A DNA stretch of 64,000 nt. It comes from Galeopsis tetrahit. Taxonomy: Eukaryota; Streptophyta; Magnoliopsida; Lamiales; Lamiaceae. The position numbers were made by a program, and so were the translations under genes. The DNA lies in the NCBI GenBank assembly GCA_963675135.1, contig OY776129.1, positions 78,581,348 to 78,645,347 of the forward strand. Reading direction: 5' to 3'. The notes below the pieces were generated by a model that searched no databases, was not told the origin of the DNA, and saw only the letters and a list, made by a program, of their open reading frames with translations. Positions 10,143 through 20,982 of this stretch are shown piece by piece; position 1 is the first letter of the stretch, and each line of letters opens with the position of its first letter.

Positions 10143-11420
10143 ATGTCGATTGTTTCTCTTTTCGATGTGCGAACTAACATGCAAGCGAGGTTCAATCTTG
10201 GAAAGTATATTTCGGAGAACAAGGTGCATGTGGAACCTTCGATGTTTTTCAAAGGACTTCACACTGATGGAAATCAGGAGATCCTTGATAAGTGCTCACG
10301 TTGTGGATTGAAGCCTTATCTGGAGGCGTTTCCTCAAGTCGTCTTGGAGGAAGAGGTGTTAATGTTCTATGCCAACGCCACAAGACGAGGAGATGAAATT
10401 GAATCTTTCATAGGAACGAGTCGAGTTGAACTCACTCGTGAGGTGCTTTTCAGGCATTTAAGGCTGCCCATCGGAACGATTGATGTGGAGAACTATGCCA
10501 CTGGACAAGAGATGAGATATTTGAGCATCTTTTGTGGAAGGAAGATGAAGCTCAAGTCAGACGGCAAGGCCCCTGCGGTTAAGAAGGCCGAGTTATTGGA
10601 GAAGTATCGCACCCTTCTGGACATAGCAAGTAAGATGCTTCTATGTGCCACTGGTTCGTTTGACACGGTCACTCAAGCCAAGACAAGGGTAATGGCAGCT
10701 ATTTTTGACGGAATCACGGAGGGCAATTGGTTCAAACTGATAGCCGATCGAATGATGTACTTTGAGAAGAGTGTTCGTGTGGATACCGACTCTAGTAGTT
10801 GGGTGGTGTCACATACTGTTGGATATGGCAACAAGTTGAGTATCCTACTCCCCTTGTTGTTACCAAACAAGTCGGATTGGAGTAAAGGTAAGCCCTTCCA
10901 TCCTCTCAAATTTTATCTGAAATCGGAAGCCCAGAGGAAGCAAGCTGCTGCTAGGACACCTGCCCCAAGACGTGTTCAGGTAGACGACTCAGACGTCTTA
11001 CCTTATGGCAACTCATCTAGCTCCTCAGAAGATGAGTCCGATGATGAAGAATCAGAGGCTCCTGCGAAAGCTGAGTCAAGTGGTGGTGATTCGGAAGAAA
11101 CTCATTCAGACAAGGATGTTGATGAAGAGAAGGAGACTGATGATCAAACTACTCAAGTTCTCAGGATTGTGAGAATTGGTACTCCACCTCCACCAGAAGA
11201 GACGAGTTACCAGGTTGGTTCCTCTTCACAGTCTTTGTCTATTCCCCCTCTCTCTCTCTCTCCTCTGTTCGAACCAAGGCTAGATCACACCGATCTAGGC
11301 CTCGTCCTTTACCCTCAACCTCACAAGTACTGGCGGCATTACCGCTTAGAGCCAGTCATCCCCAAATCACTCCCATACAAGATACAACTGATACTCCTAC
11401 AGTTGTCACACCAAACCTAG
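10143..11420 (+). CDS. Extra retrotransposon ORF, 5' half (frameshifted)
   Basis: This lies after pol, where Sirevirus-like Copia and Athila-like elements may carry an 'env-like' ORF. The ATG at 10143 is preferred over the upstream open frame (from 10056). The first 150 codons include LMFYANATRRGDE and a following SRVELTREVLFRHL block. These resemble the FYAN-containing 'putative plant transposon protein' domain (Pfam Transposase_32 type); that family match is from memory and not searched. A Ser/Glu/Asp-rich acidic region follows (about 10980-11150). The frame loses protein-like character after a CT repeat at 11248-11262 and stops at 11420, while the +2 frame is open through the same region into the next ORF. 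The two halves are therefore probably one gene broken by a slippage indel. No signal peptide or membrane segment is evident, so a true envelope role is not supported. Confidence 0.7.
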   Translation: MSIVSLFDVRTNMQARFNLGKYISENKVHVEPSMFFKGLHTDGNQEILDKCSRCGLKPYLEAFPQVVLEEEVLMFYANATRRGDEIESFIGTSRVELTREVLFRHLRLPIGTIDVENYATGQEMRYLSIFCGRKMKLKSDGKAPAVKKAELLEKYRTLLDIASKMLLCATGSFDTVTQAKTRVMAAIFDGITEGNWFKLIADRMMYFEKSVRVDTDSSSWVVSHTVGYGNKLSILLPLLLPNKSDWSKGKPFHPLKFYLKSEAQRKQAAARTPAPRRVQVDDSDVLPYGNSSSSSEDESDDEESEAPAKAESSGGDSEETHSDKDVDEEKETDDQTTQVLRIVRIGTPPPPEETSYQVGSSSQSLSIPPLSLSPLFEPRLDHTDLGLVLYPQPHKYWRHYRLEPVIPKSLPYKIQLILLQLSHQT

Positions 11421-11590
11421 CCTCATTAAAGCCCCAAGAAACCACAGTCCAAACTTCTTCTTTACCCTCAACAGAATATGTTGAACCCTCCAACCCATCT
11501 ACGTCAGACACGACGCCAGTTGCCACTGCAACAGCTGAGTTAGAGACCCCATCTACTCAGGACTCGTCTGATGTTAGATTTGAATCCCTA

Positions 11591-13552
11591 GTGTATTATC
11601 CGATGTGTCTGCGAGAGAAGAGAATTCGTGCTCGTGTATCCAGGAATCTGAAGAAGCAGCTCTCGACTCTTGACATCGACACTGCTTCAGAACAGTTTGA
11701 GAAGCTCGTGCGGATTTGCACTTGGTTTGCTCTGAAGAAATCTTCTACGGATGATCTTTTTGAAGTCATTCAAGGCATGGGCGGAATCTCCAACTTCATG
11801 GATTGGGAGATGGAACAAAAAGAAAACAGTGGAGTTAAGGATCACTCCGAACTGTTCCCTCGCAAGGCCTTGGTTGATCTAGTTAAAAGATTGTTGAGTA
11901 TTCCAGATGGTGTTATAGAAGATGAGTTCTCGTTCGATGTTGGAACCCAGACTGATCTGGTGGAAGACGAGATCAAGCCAGACATTGCTAATATTGCTGT
12001 TCAGACTTCAGAACAAATTTTGGAGACAGAAGATGGTTTAGATGAAGTCGATGCTGAATGTTCTGAAGAAGCTAATTCTTTCAACTTTGGAAAAGAAGAT
12101 GATGAATTTATTGAGGCTGTCATGTTCAATGAGGATGAACTGATCGAAGCACAGTCGTCTCAAGCTATTCCAGTCGCCTCGATAGATGAGTTGAAAGAAG
12201 ATTTGAAATCTGTCATCAAGTCAACTATCGATGATTTTCTCAAAACTGAACTTAAGAAGACTCTTGTTGAACAGAACAGTGTCCTTGTGACAAGTTCAAA
12301 AGAGATGATCTTGAATGAAGTCAATCAGTTGGACAACGACTTCAGGCAAGAGATGTTTAAACAGATCGAAGGATTTCTCCAGAATCAAGTTGAATATTCG
12401 GAGAAAAGCTCAGTTGATTTTGCTCGTGTTCTAGCTACTGAATCCAAGAAAATGGAACGAGTCTATAGAGCCAAAATTGAAGTAGCTGATGTTCAGAGAA
12501 AGGAAGCTTATGATCAGTTAGCACAAGCTAAAGAGATTATCAGTGCTATGACTGAAGAGAACAGGAAGCTGCGTTTGACTGCAACACATTTCAAAAATGA
12601 GTTGAACTTGTCTACACAAAAGCTGGAGTTGGTGGCAACCAAACTGGACAAGTTGAGTCAAGACAGTTCTCATCAAAAGCAGATTGAAAAAGCTACTGAA
12701 GCTTTGAAGGAAGCTGTAAAAGAAGAAATGACTCGATTTACTAGTCTTTTCACTCTTAAGGCTACTGATGAAGCCAAAAAGGGGGAAGAGTCAAGTATTA
12801 TTGAGAAGTCTGCTGAACCAGAAGCTAAGGAGGCTGCTGAATTAATACAAGAGCTCAGAAGACCTAAGAGAAAGTTGGTCAAAACTGCTGAACTTGAGAA
12901 GGTAAGAGCAGATGAGCTGAAGTTAGCAAAAGGCAAAAATATTGCGTCTCCTGAAGCTGAGATTCAGACCAGAAAAGTTAAGAGGAAGTTAGTTATTGAA
13001 GAGCCTACTGCAATAGCTAAGAAGAAACAGAAGTCTACTGATCCAAATGATGAAACTCATTATGCAAGCAAGAAGAAAATTGGAAAGCATATTGAGAGAT
13101 TGCAGAAACTGAAGGCTGATGAAGATCTGATAGAAGACAAGTTCATTGATCACTTCATAGATAATGAGCATCGAGCTGAATGGATTGAAGTGAAGAGTCA
13201 ATGGGAACTTGATCACTGGATTATAAGGAAATTTGGAGATGCTGAAGGACAAGATGAATTGTATTCTTTGTTTGACAGATTCATGGAAGGACAACACAGA
13301 ATGTTGTGGCACTTAATCTTAAGGATTTCTGCTGGTGCAAATTTCAACATTTTGGTTCCTAAGTTTCCTGAATGGAAGTGTCCTATGACAAGCTCAGGAA
13401 AACGAGTTAATATGAATCAAATCAAGAAGTTTGAAGAACAACTGCTAGAGAAAGAGAAGATTGGTGATGAAGATCACATTGCAGTAATTCATAGAAGACT
13501 CCTTGATGCATTTCAAGTTCCAAATCTTGAAGGAGGTACTCTTTCAGATTAG
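11591..13552 (+). CDS. Extra retrotransposon ORF, 3' half: coiled-coil protein of unknown function
   Basis: The open frame continues upstream without a stop to at least 11222, so its ATG at 11591 is probably internal. It encodes an acidic N-terminal part, then a long Lys/Glu/Leu-rich region (about 12180-12950) that reads as a coiled coil. Two similar basic blocks, RRPKRKLVK and TRKVKRKLV, could be nuclear localisation signals. A C-terminal Trp-rich region (13130-13400, with WIEVKSQWELDHW and MLWHL) is not recognised. The frame ends 191 bases before the polypurine tract. I do not recognise a family for this half. It is host-like neither in position nor in flanks and belongs to the retrotransposon. 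Confidence 0.65.
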   Translation: MYYPMCLREKRIRARVSRNLKKQLSTLDIDTASEQFEKLVRICTWFALKKSSTDDLFEVIQGMGGISNFMDWEMEQKENSGVKDHSELFPRKALVDLVKRLLSIPDGVIEDEFSFDVGTQTDLVEDEIKPDIANIAVQTSEQILETEDGLDEVDAECSEEANSFNFGKEDDEFIEAVMFNEDELIEAQSSQAIPVASIDELKEDLKSVIKSTIDDFLKTELKKTLVEQNSVLVTSSKEMILNEVNQLDNDFRQEMFKQIEGFLQNQVEYSEKSSVDFARVLATESKKMERVYRAKIEVADVQRKEAYDQLAQAKEIISAMTEENRKLRLTATHFKNELNLSTQKLELVATKLDKLSQDSSHQKQIEKATEALKEAVKEEMTRFTSLFTLKATDEAKKGEESSIIEKSAEPEAKEAAELIQELRRPKRKLVKTAELEKVRADELKLAKGKNIASPEAEIQTRKVKRKLVIEEPTAIAKKKQKSTDPNDETHYASKKKIGKHIERLQKLKADEDLIEDKFIDHFIDNEHRAEWIEVKSQWELDHWIIRKFGDAEGQDELYSLFDRFMEGQHRMLWHLILRISAGANFNILVPKFPEWKCPMTSSGKRVNMNQIKKFEEQLLEKEKIGDEDHIAVIHRRLLDAFQVPNLEGGTLSD

Positions 13553-13743
13553 TTGATTTATATTCTTATTTGAAGTTTTTTTTGCTCTAATACTTAGTTG
13601 TATTTGATATTCGAAGTATGTGTAATATCTACTGGTATTATTTTGAATGAATGAAAAGATAACAACTTGTGATGTTTAAAGACAAGATAACTACTTAACT
13701 AGTCTACTTATTGAGAAAAGATTCAAGTAGTTTTGGCTTCATC

Positions 13744-13757
13744 AAAAAGGGGGAAAT
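13744..13757 (+). other. Polypurine tract
   Basis: AAAAAGGGGGAAAT lies directly 5' of the 3' LTR, the position of the plus-strand primer. Confidence 0.92.
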
Positions 13758-15037
13758 TGTTGGGATATGAATCCTAAGACAAGTCCTACATGATGAAAAG
13801 ATAAAAGATGAAGTTTTGATAAGCCAAAAGTAGTTTGAATATTTTCTAAGTGTTGACTGATCTAGTCTAGTTGAGTTAAGTCATCTTAAGCAAGACCAGT
13901 AGAGTTCACATGAAAAGATAAAGTACTTATAAATTTGTATATTGTTTATACTTCATATATGCTATTTGTATTTGTTAGATTGATTATTGAGCTATGGATA
14001 AATGTTGTATAGAGCTCATGATTTTGAATGTAATAGATTAGTTTGATTGTATAAATTCTAAGTTGACTAAGCTTGTATTATAAAAGCTTAAAGTAATGTA
14101 ACAAGTCTTGATAGATTAGTATAGTCTACTATTGAAGATCACATGGGAAGATCAGACAAGAAGAGTTGAAGTCTACTACTTTAGAAGACAGGTGGATTAC
14201 AAGACAAGTACATACTAGTCTACAGAAGACAAGTCAAACTTAAAAGTCTAAATGAAGCGCGTATAAAGATAAGGATGAAGAAGTTAGTTATGGAATAACT
14301 AATTCATAACAAGAAACGCGTGGAAAGATAAGAAGATTCAGTTGAAGTTAGTTTTCAAGAAGAGTTGGTTACAACTACCTAAGTTCTTGATGATTGAAGT
14401 TTATAAATACTTCATGATGGTGATCATTTGAAGACTACTGCAACTACGCATACTGAAGCTACATACTGAAGATATATTGAAGATTACTCGCAGAGATTGA
14501 AGATTCAGAAAGAAGCCAGAAGACAAGTGAAGAATTCAAAAGGCTACTACTGAAGATCAGAGAAGTTTTTAGTGTTGTTGTTTTATCAAGATGCTAGATA
14601 CTTGTTAAATTTCTAGTAAGATCATAGACATATCTGGAGGTATAGTCTTAGAAGATCTAAGTCTTCTTCTTGGGACTTAAAAGACAGGAATATACACTTG
14701 TACTCGATTGGAAGAGTTTAGTGGAAACATCACAACTGGGTTTGTGAGAGTGGATGTAGACAAGTTGTCGAACCACTATAAATTGTTTGTGTTGTTTACT
14801 GTTTTAATTGCTTAACTGTTTAATTGTTTACATACGTAACTGAACTAGACTAGTTGAGTTTAGAACAGAGTTCTCGAATTAAGAAGTTGAGTATAAACTT
14901 GAATTGGGCTCATTGTTAATTTCGTATTCCGCATATTGTATTCTGATATTTCGATAGATTTTTGAAAAGTCTATTCACCCCCCCTCTAGACATTTTCACT
15001 AGCTTACTCGTTATTAACTCAACTTTGGGGACCTACA
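13758..15037 (+). repeat. 3' LTR of the Copia element
   Basis: This 1280-bp LTR has the same ends as the 5' LTR and the complete form of the 23-bp segment that the 5' LTR lacks. It is followed by the TGAAG target duplication (15038-15042). Confidence 0.95.
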
Positions 15038-15042
15038 TGAAG

Positions 15043-18000
15043 TATTTATAGAAATGTTTTTTTAAAAAAAAAAAAAAAAAAAGAAGCAAACCCGTCAGTT
15101 TAGCCGAACCAACCGAAGCAAAAAATGAGTTGAAATTGAAGTATTTAATTTATAGAAGTATTTATTGAAATTGCAACAATATTTAAAGGTGGTGATTTTA
15201 TTTGCAATTATTTAAAAGTTTAGATTAAATTTTAAAATGTATTCAAATTATTTTGTTGATTTTATGTATTAAATTTTTAAAATTTATCGATATTGATATT
15301 CGATCGATATAGATATACCGATATCGATATTTTCAATTTTGCCCAATAGACTATCAACAAATGCAGGCTGCACAGTAGTGAGACTAACTGTTGAAACCAT
15401 CAGTTCATGATTGAATTTAAATATGTACCATAATCTTGTGTAATTAATAATTAATCCCCATGCAAATTATTTGTTGAAGAACTGAATATTGTTTGATAAA
15501 CCTTCGATATTTGACAGAGACTCATTTGTTCTAAACTATGAAATCATCGAAGTTCAGAAGCTTATGCATGCAAGAAAACACTGATTTACAAACAAAATAA
15601 ATTTGAATGGATTCATCGCCATAGTAATATTTTTTTCACCACAAAAGTTTGAAGATTCAAGATTATTATTTGTTGTTAGTTGATTTGTGGGAATAAATTA
15701 TGCGGCTTGGAGTTTTTCAATCAACAAACATAAATATATAAAGTGGTGAATGATTTAGAGAGAAGGGGGATACTTTGAGTATACTTGTGTATTATGCTCT
15801 TTACAATTAATGTAACTTTAAATTAAGTCATGTGTTCTATAAGGTGTCACAAGTCATGTGTCCCGTAAGGTGTCACGTTTGTCTAGATGACTAAACTATT
15901 GATTTCACTATTATACCTACACATAGAGAACAACTTGTTATATACGATAATTCAGTCTGGTCAAGGTGGTTGTTCATTCTAAAGCGATTAATGATTTAGA
16001 GAAGCGGGATCAAAGTTCTTAGGGTGGGAATTGGGAAATCAGATTGTTAAATGATGTTGAAAAGTGTATATTGTTTCACTTGTTTTATATGCAATATCGG
16101 ATATTATATCAATATCGTGTAGTCATTTTTACAATTAATGTGACCTTAAATTAAGTTATCTGACAAATATATATAAGGTGTCACGTTTATCCATTAAGAC
16201 TTGATAACTCACAAGGCTGACTAAACTAAACTGTTGATTTCATTACCACACCTACTCAACACTACACATAGAAGAACTTGATGTATCCAGTCTGGTCAAA
16301 GTGGTTGCTCGTTCTAGGTGGACATGTATATGTAGACTGTTCATCAAATTGATCGATTAGGGAGCTGACCTCCGATAGGGAGGAGGCGAGTCATGGACGA
16401 CCTCCAATGCGACATTTGATGTCATCCTCCGATTCTTTGACCGGCTCTTCGATTGAACGAAACCATTGACTTGAATTTTGTCAAATGTTGACAAGATATA
16501 CCATTCTTTTAGCTTATTAAAATTAAATATGAGTATAGGTACACTAAAGTACTAAGCAACAAATGTGTCTTTTCCAACTCATAGGGGAGAATGATAATGC
16601 AGGGAATCCAAGGCAGATGAGCTGAGCCACGAGCTGAGTCATGATCCGAGTCATAAAGGGACAAAATTATTCTTTCGATTACTTAATTAATTAATCAAGT
16701 AATTATGGTGTAATAAACAATTAATTAATGGTAATGGCGTTTGGATCAAAGAGAAAGAGACACGAGAACGGACACGGTACGTTGCTTTTGAGCCCCTCAC
16801 AAATCATTCTATGTCCAATCGCAAAACTCCATTTGGAAAATATTAAATTAATTTTCGAAATTTCTCTTATCGAATACTAACCGAATGAGATCACTTGTTT
16901 CAATTTTAGTGTTCATATTAAAAAATAATCAATGTCGTATAATATTTGGACGACACGTGTTGAAAATTTAGTAGAGTGAAATATAAGTGAAACACGAAAA
17001 TGAAATATGAGAATCGAAACGATTTATAACTAACAAAAATTAACGTTCCTAAAACGCTCTTCATTACCATTAATCACTAAAATATATGGCGCCTTGGTGT
17101 TTGTTGGTGTCTGATTAATTAATAATTATATCATTTGTTTAAGCCTTAATTTGGCTTGTATAGCTTATAAGCTCTAGAGGTTATAAAATATTGATTAAAA
17201 TAACTTAATTTGACTCATTCCTTACCTATATATTTGTGTTTTCTGCATTCTATTTGATGGACATTTATTTTTAGGATAAAATGATGGTACAAACTACTAA
17301 ATCAAATTCGATTTTATTCGTTACTATTGGGTTTCCTTTAAAATTTACATTTGAGGAATAATACACGTTTTAAAAAATATGTATTTTATGTATTTTTTTT
17401 TTTTGTTGGAAGTGTAAAAAAAGTAAAAATATGAATAAATAAAGTCTATAAACAAGTAAGAAGACGGGGAGAAAAATGAAAAGTGAGTGAAAATTAAACG
17501 TAAAATTTTAAATGGGACACCCAAATGACAAAATGTAAAACTTAAAAGAGAGTATATTTGTGATTTTAAGGTTCTGTATATTTTTTTATTTTATTTTAGG
17601 GTTCTCTAATACAAACAATTCAATTGATTTATGTACAATACGGTAGGTTCGATAAGTCTAAAATAGATGGGCAATTCGATTTAAAATAGATGTCTAGTCA
17701 TGCTTAAATTTTTTTTTTTTACTAAATACGTAAAAATACATTTAATTGTTTGTATACCAAATAATCGAAATGCACATTATTTACCATTCAATTTGGATTT
17801 CGAGTCTAATCATATAGTGTATCTTAGCGTATGTATATAGTTCAAAAACATGTTTGATTTTTCCAACTCCAAACGAATGAAACGATGGCCATGTATAACA
17901 TGTTTGATTTCAATCTATCTTCTTTAAAAATAAAAATCCACCTTGGCTTTACATGAAATGGGGCTATACATCTCCAATTTTTTAATAAGAGTTTTCAGTA

Positions 18001-18130
18001 GCTACGCATTTGCAGAAAAATCCAAGTTTGATAATTTAAAATTAAATTAATCAGAAAGGTACAAAATCATCCAAGATATGGACAAAAATTAAATAATTCC
18101 TAAAAATTCTTCAAGAATTACACTCAAACC
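15043..18130. other. Gene-free AT-rich region before the ERF gene
   Basis: No convincing coding frame is seen on either strand. Contents: AACCG words and a repeat of the insertion-site sequence (15121-15141 equals 613-633), ATCGATAT-rich DNA at 15280-15340, a diverged tandem duplication at about 15745-16325, and near 16900-16990 a copy of a dispersed repeat also found after the ERF gene. Confidence 0.6.
15745..16325. repeat. Diverged tandem duplication
   Basis: Two stretches (about 15745-15990 and 15985-16325) share blocks in the same order: AATGATTTAGAGA, TTTACAATTAATGT, AAGGTGTCACGTTT, CTGTTGATTTCA-like and CAGTCTGGTCAA. They differ by many substitutions and an insertion in the second copy, so the duplication is old. 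Confidence 0.6.
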
Positions 18131-18141
18131 TTACATACCCT

Positions 18142-18149
18142 TATATAAA
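18142..18149 (+). promoter_or_regulatory. TATA box of the ERF gene
   Basis: TATATAAA stands 58 bases before the ATG at 18207, giving a likely transcription start near 18175 and a short CA-rich leader. Confidence 0.65.
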
Positions 18150-18206
18150 TTGAGTAACAAATCTCCTTACAATCAAACAACCCTCCTCACTCAAATAATA
18201 TAAGTC

Positions 18207-18953
18207 ATGGCTGGTTATGATGCAACCAAAACCACCATTCACACGACCAAATCGACACCGCCACGTAGATACGTCGGCGTAAGGCAGAGGCCGTCGGGGA
18301 GGTGGGTTGCGGAAATCAAGGACTCGTCTCAACGAGTCCGATTATGGCTAGGAACGTACGACACCCCCGAAGAAGCAGCTCGAGCCTACGACGAGGCAGC
18401 TCGAGCACTTCGTGGAGAAAATGCACGTACCAATTTTGCTGCACCGGATCCCATCAGAACTTTAGCAAACGCCCCGATTAGTGGGACCGAATCGGATAAC
18501 AAACATGGGCTTAGTACTTTTTCCTCCTTGAAAGCCAAATTAAGCAAGAATCTACAAAGCATCATTGCTAGAAACTCGGAGAACAAGGCATGCAAGAGTA
18601 GAGTAAGTGACCACTTCACTTTTGCAAGTATTTTCAACTTTAGAGGCTACAACCAATACAACAACGTCGATATCACGAAAATCGAGAAGGCGGTCCAACC
18701 TAGCGTCATTGTCCCCCATGTGTACGACGAGCCCGAGCCTGAGCCCGCTTCGCGACACGAATGGACGGGCTTTCGGGGGCCCGGGTTTGACTCGGACGGA
18801 TCAGATTTAAGCGATTTACACGCGATCAACGGTGATCAGATGATTAGTAGCCCCGGGTCAGAGGGATCAAGAAGTAAAAGATTCAAAGTTTCATCTTCCA
18901 TTGTTGTTCCACCAACATTTACCGAATCACCAAGTCATGGTGATTGGGTATGA
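18207..18953 (+). CDS. AP2/ERF-domain transcription factor, intronless
   Basis: The 248-aa product is a nuclear DNA-binding factor of the ethylene-response-factor family. One AP2/ERF domain spans residues about 22-78, with the family blocks YVGVRQRPSGRWVAEIKD, WLGTYDT and EEAARAYDEAA and the closing ARTNF. Domains of this class bind GCC-box-like DNA through the three-strand sheet. The RQRPSGRWVAEIKD form is closer to the RAP2.11/ERN-like branch than to classical WAAEIRD ERFs; this subfamily placement is from memory. The C-terminal part is acidic (a Glu/Pro run near residues 178-186) and ends with a hydrophobic block, SSSIVVPPTF, possibly an activation motif. The ATG at 18207 is the first after the TATA box. 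A single-exon structure is normal for this family. A dispersed repeat starts just after the stop codon. Confidence 0.92.
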   Translation: MAGYDATKTTIHTTKSTPPRRYVGVRQRPSGRWVAEIKDSSQRVRLWLGTYDTPEEAARAYDEAARALRGENARTNFAAPDPIRTLANAPISGTESDNKHGLSTFSSLKAKLSKNLQSIIARNSENKACKSRVSDHFTFASIFNFRGYNQYNNVDITKIEKAVQPSVIVPHVYDEPEPEPASRHEWTGFRGPGFDSDGSDLSDLHAINGDQMISSPGSEGSRSKRFKVSSSIVVPPTFTESPSHGDWV

Positions 18954-18961
18954 GATTACCT

Positions 18962-19075
18962 GTGACACTTTCAGTATTTCACTGTCTGATTTATTAACAT
19001 GTGTCATGTCAAAAAATAATCAGCGACTCATAATAGTGAAAACGACACGTGTTAAATATCCAGTAGATTGGAGCA
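18962..19075. repeat. Dispersed repeat, three copies in the window
   Basis: Shares the words TGTCATGTCAAAAAATAATC, ACGACACGTGTT and CTGTCTGATTTATTAACATG with about 55690-55770 (opposite orientation) and, more weakly, with about 16900-16990. It begins nine bases after the ERF stop codon, so the ERF 3' untranslated region is probably repeat-derived. The family is unknown. Confidence 0.55.
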
Positions 19076-19631
19076 CCAGGTGTAAAAATATATCCTTTTT
19101 ACCAAAGGGTCAAAAGGCAATGCAATGCATGTTTCTTAAACACATGTACATATGTAACATATGAAATAACAGAACAAAGAAACAGAGTTATTCTCTGTTA
19201 TGCAAGATTATTAATACTACAAGTTGAATTATTTGATGGCTGTTAGTTTGATCAAGGGTCAAAAACCAGTCAAAAAGTAGTACACAAGATTACAAGAACC
19301 ATCGTTTGGACAGCATAATTATTTATCTATAATTTTAATCATCAAGTTGGTAGTTTTGTTGCTATTACACAATAATAGTAATATATAGGAGTATATTTGA
19401 AGTGGAGCATATTGTGACTCAAGCAAGTACAGTGATTTCATCACAAGAATAACAATATTAGTGATATCATGTAGCATTAGGTCCCGTTTCATAGAAATGA
19501 CGAGTTATTTATGGTCAAATTGAATATCTCAATTAATCAATATTAAATTATAAATGATGTATTTTTTAGTTATTTAATATACATATAATTAAGTGTATTT
19601 TTATGTGTTTGTGTATATCCAACAAAGTAAG

Positions 19632-19862
19632 TGGGTGTTTTCAAAGTCTACAAACTGCTTCTAGAATCACTTTTTTTAAAGCTGCCCTCTCACAGCTTTT
19701 ACTTTTGAGAAGTGCTTTTAAACTGTTTATAGAATTTGCAAACACACCCTAAGACTTAGAGGGTGTTTGCAAACTCTATAAATAGCTTAAAAACACTTCT
19801 CAAAAGTAAAGGCTGTAAGAGAGCAACTTTAAAAAAAAAGATTTTGGAAGTAGTCAGTAGAG
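19632..19862. repeat. Foldback element (about 115-bp inverted arms)
   Basis: The left arm (19632-19750) and right arm (19759-about 19862) are inverted copies of each other with an 8-base loop, roughly 85 per cent alike by eye. The arm ends carry GGGTGTTTGCAAA-type words. This is a MITE-like foldback that would give a long RNA hairpin if transcribed. The small frame starting at 19763 lies in it and is not regarded as a gene. Confidence 0.75.
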
Positions 19863-20980
19863 TTAGAATGGAAAGAATGTGGACAGTACTATTACTCAAT
19901 TTAATCATGGGACTGTGTAAAGAATCAAAAACTCAAGAGCAGGCCATGAATGATGTTATTTTGAGATTCCCTCAAATTTTGATTTTATATTTAAGGGAAA
20001 GTTTCAAATACACCATACACATCAAATTTGTGTCTTTGTATCTGAATTATGATAATTACCTTGTTCCAAATTTCACCTCCAATACTATATAATGAAATAA
20101 GACGTGAAACACTAAAATTGAAACAACTGATCACATTTGATAACTACTAAACATGTTGATTGTTTGAATTAATCCTTTGAAAAAAATAAATAGTCAAATG
20201 TTACTTTCAAGTGCATTTTCAAATGTTGGGTACTTTTCTTACAACTTGGTGTTAGATTGGATTTCTCCTTTGTCGTTTAGTGAATAATGCACACCCAAGT
20301 TCCATACAAATAGAAGAGAGACACATTCAACACATTGCATGTAGTACAAATTAATAAATATAGTTCAATTAAAAATTTGCGGGACAGTCCATTTTTAATT
20401 TTATTCCAATAAATTGAGTTGAATAGAACGTGTGTTAATTTGTCCAAAAGTATTTGTGACATATATTTGAATTTTATCAATTTCATTCCACCTTTGGATA
20501 TTAGTCTCCTTTTTTCAGATCGGATTATGCTTGATTCATTCGAGTTCGAGATTTAAAAAAGTTATAAAATATACACACATATGAATCACTTAGAGAAACA
20601 GCCAACGAACCCTTTATTGTTAGTTCAAACAGTTCTGGTTCAACTGGTTATGTCTCTTCAGAATTGATCAGTGTAGTCCTTCACAAACGTTGATCGGATA
20701 TGTTGGATGACGTAGATTGATGGTTATCTTGGAACATTTGTAGTCTGCTTACAATTTGGAGTATTTTTTATTGTTTACTTCGGACATTAGTGTTTAGAGG
20801 AATTAACATTTTTCTTTAACTTTATGTTTTGTCCTTAAAGAGGATTTTCTCATACAAAATTTTAATGACAGTATGTAAGTTTATGATTTTCCTTTTCTTT
20901 TATAAATCATACGGAGTACTGTTTATTGCCACAAAATTCAATACATTCACATCACTACTTTTCTACTATCCAATATAATA
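19863..20980. other. Gene-free AT-rich stretch
   Basis: Nothing recognisable is seen. The short frames here lack codon bias, known motifs or splice context. Confidence 0.6.
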
Positions 20981-20982
20981 TA

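Larger units (their letters stand above)
634..15037 (+). mobile_element. Full-length Ty1-copia LTR retrotransposon, 14.4 kb, young
   Basis: The element is bounded by LTRs that begin TGTTGGG and end CCTACA, flanked by a 5-bp target duplication TGAAG (629-633 and 15038-15042). In order it has the 5' LTR, an initiator-Met primer site, gag with a CCHC knuckle, pol in Copia order (protease, integrase, reverse transcriptase, RNase H), a long extra coding region, a polypurine tract and the 3' LTR. Its size, the coiled coil in Gag and an ORF after pol recall the Sirevirus group, but that placement is inference. The LTRs differ by about three substitutions and one 23-bp deletion by eye, so insertion was recent. 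It is not intact: a solo LTR of a related subfamily sits in gag, and the extra ORF is frameshifted. Confidence 0.95.

Noticed and set aside
10143..13552. True envelope glycoprotein
   Set aside because: No signal peptide, transmembrane segment or cysteine pattern is visible; only the position after pol suggests env.
19763..20092. 109-codon plus-strand frame
   Set aside because: Starts inside the right arm of a foldback repeat and has no recognisable motif.
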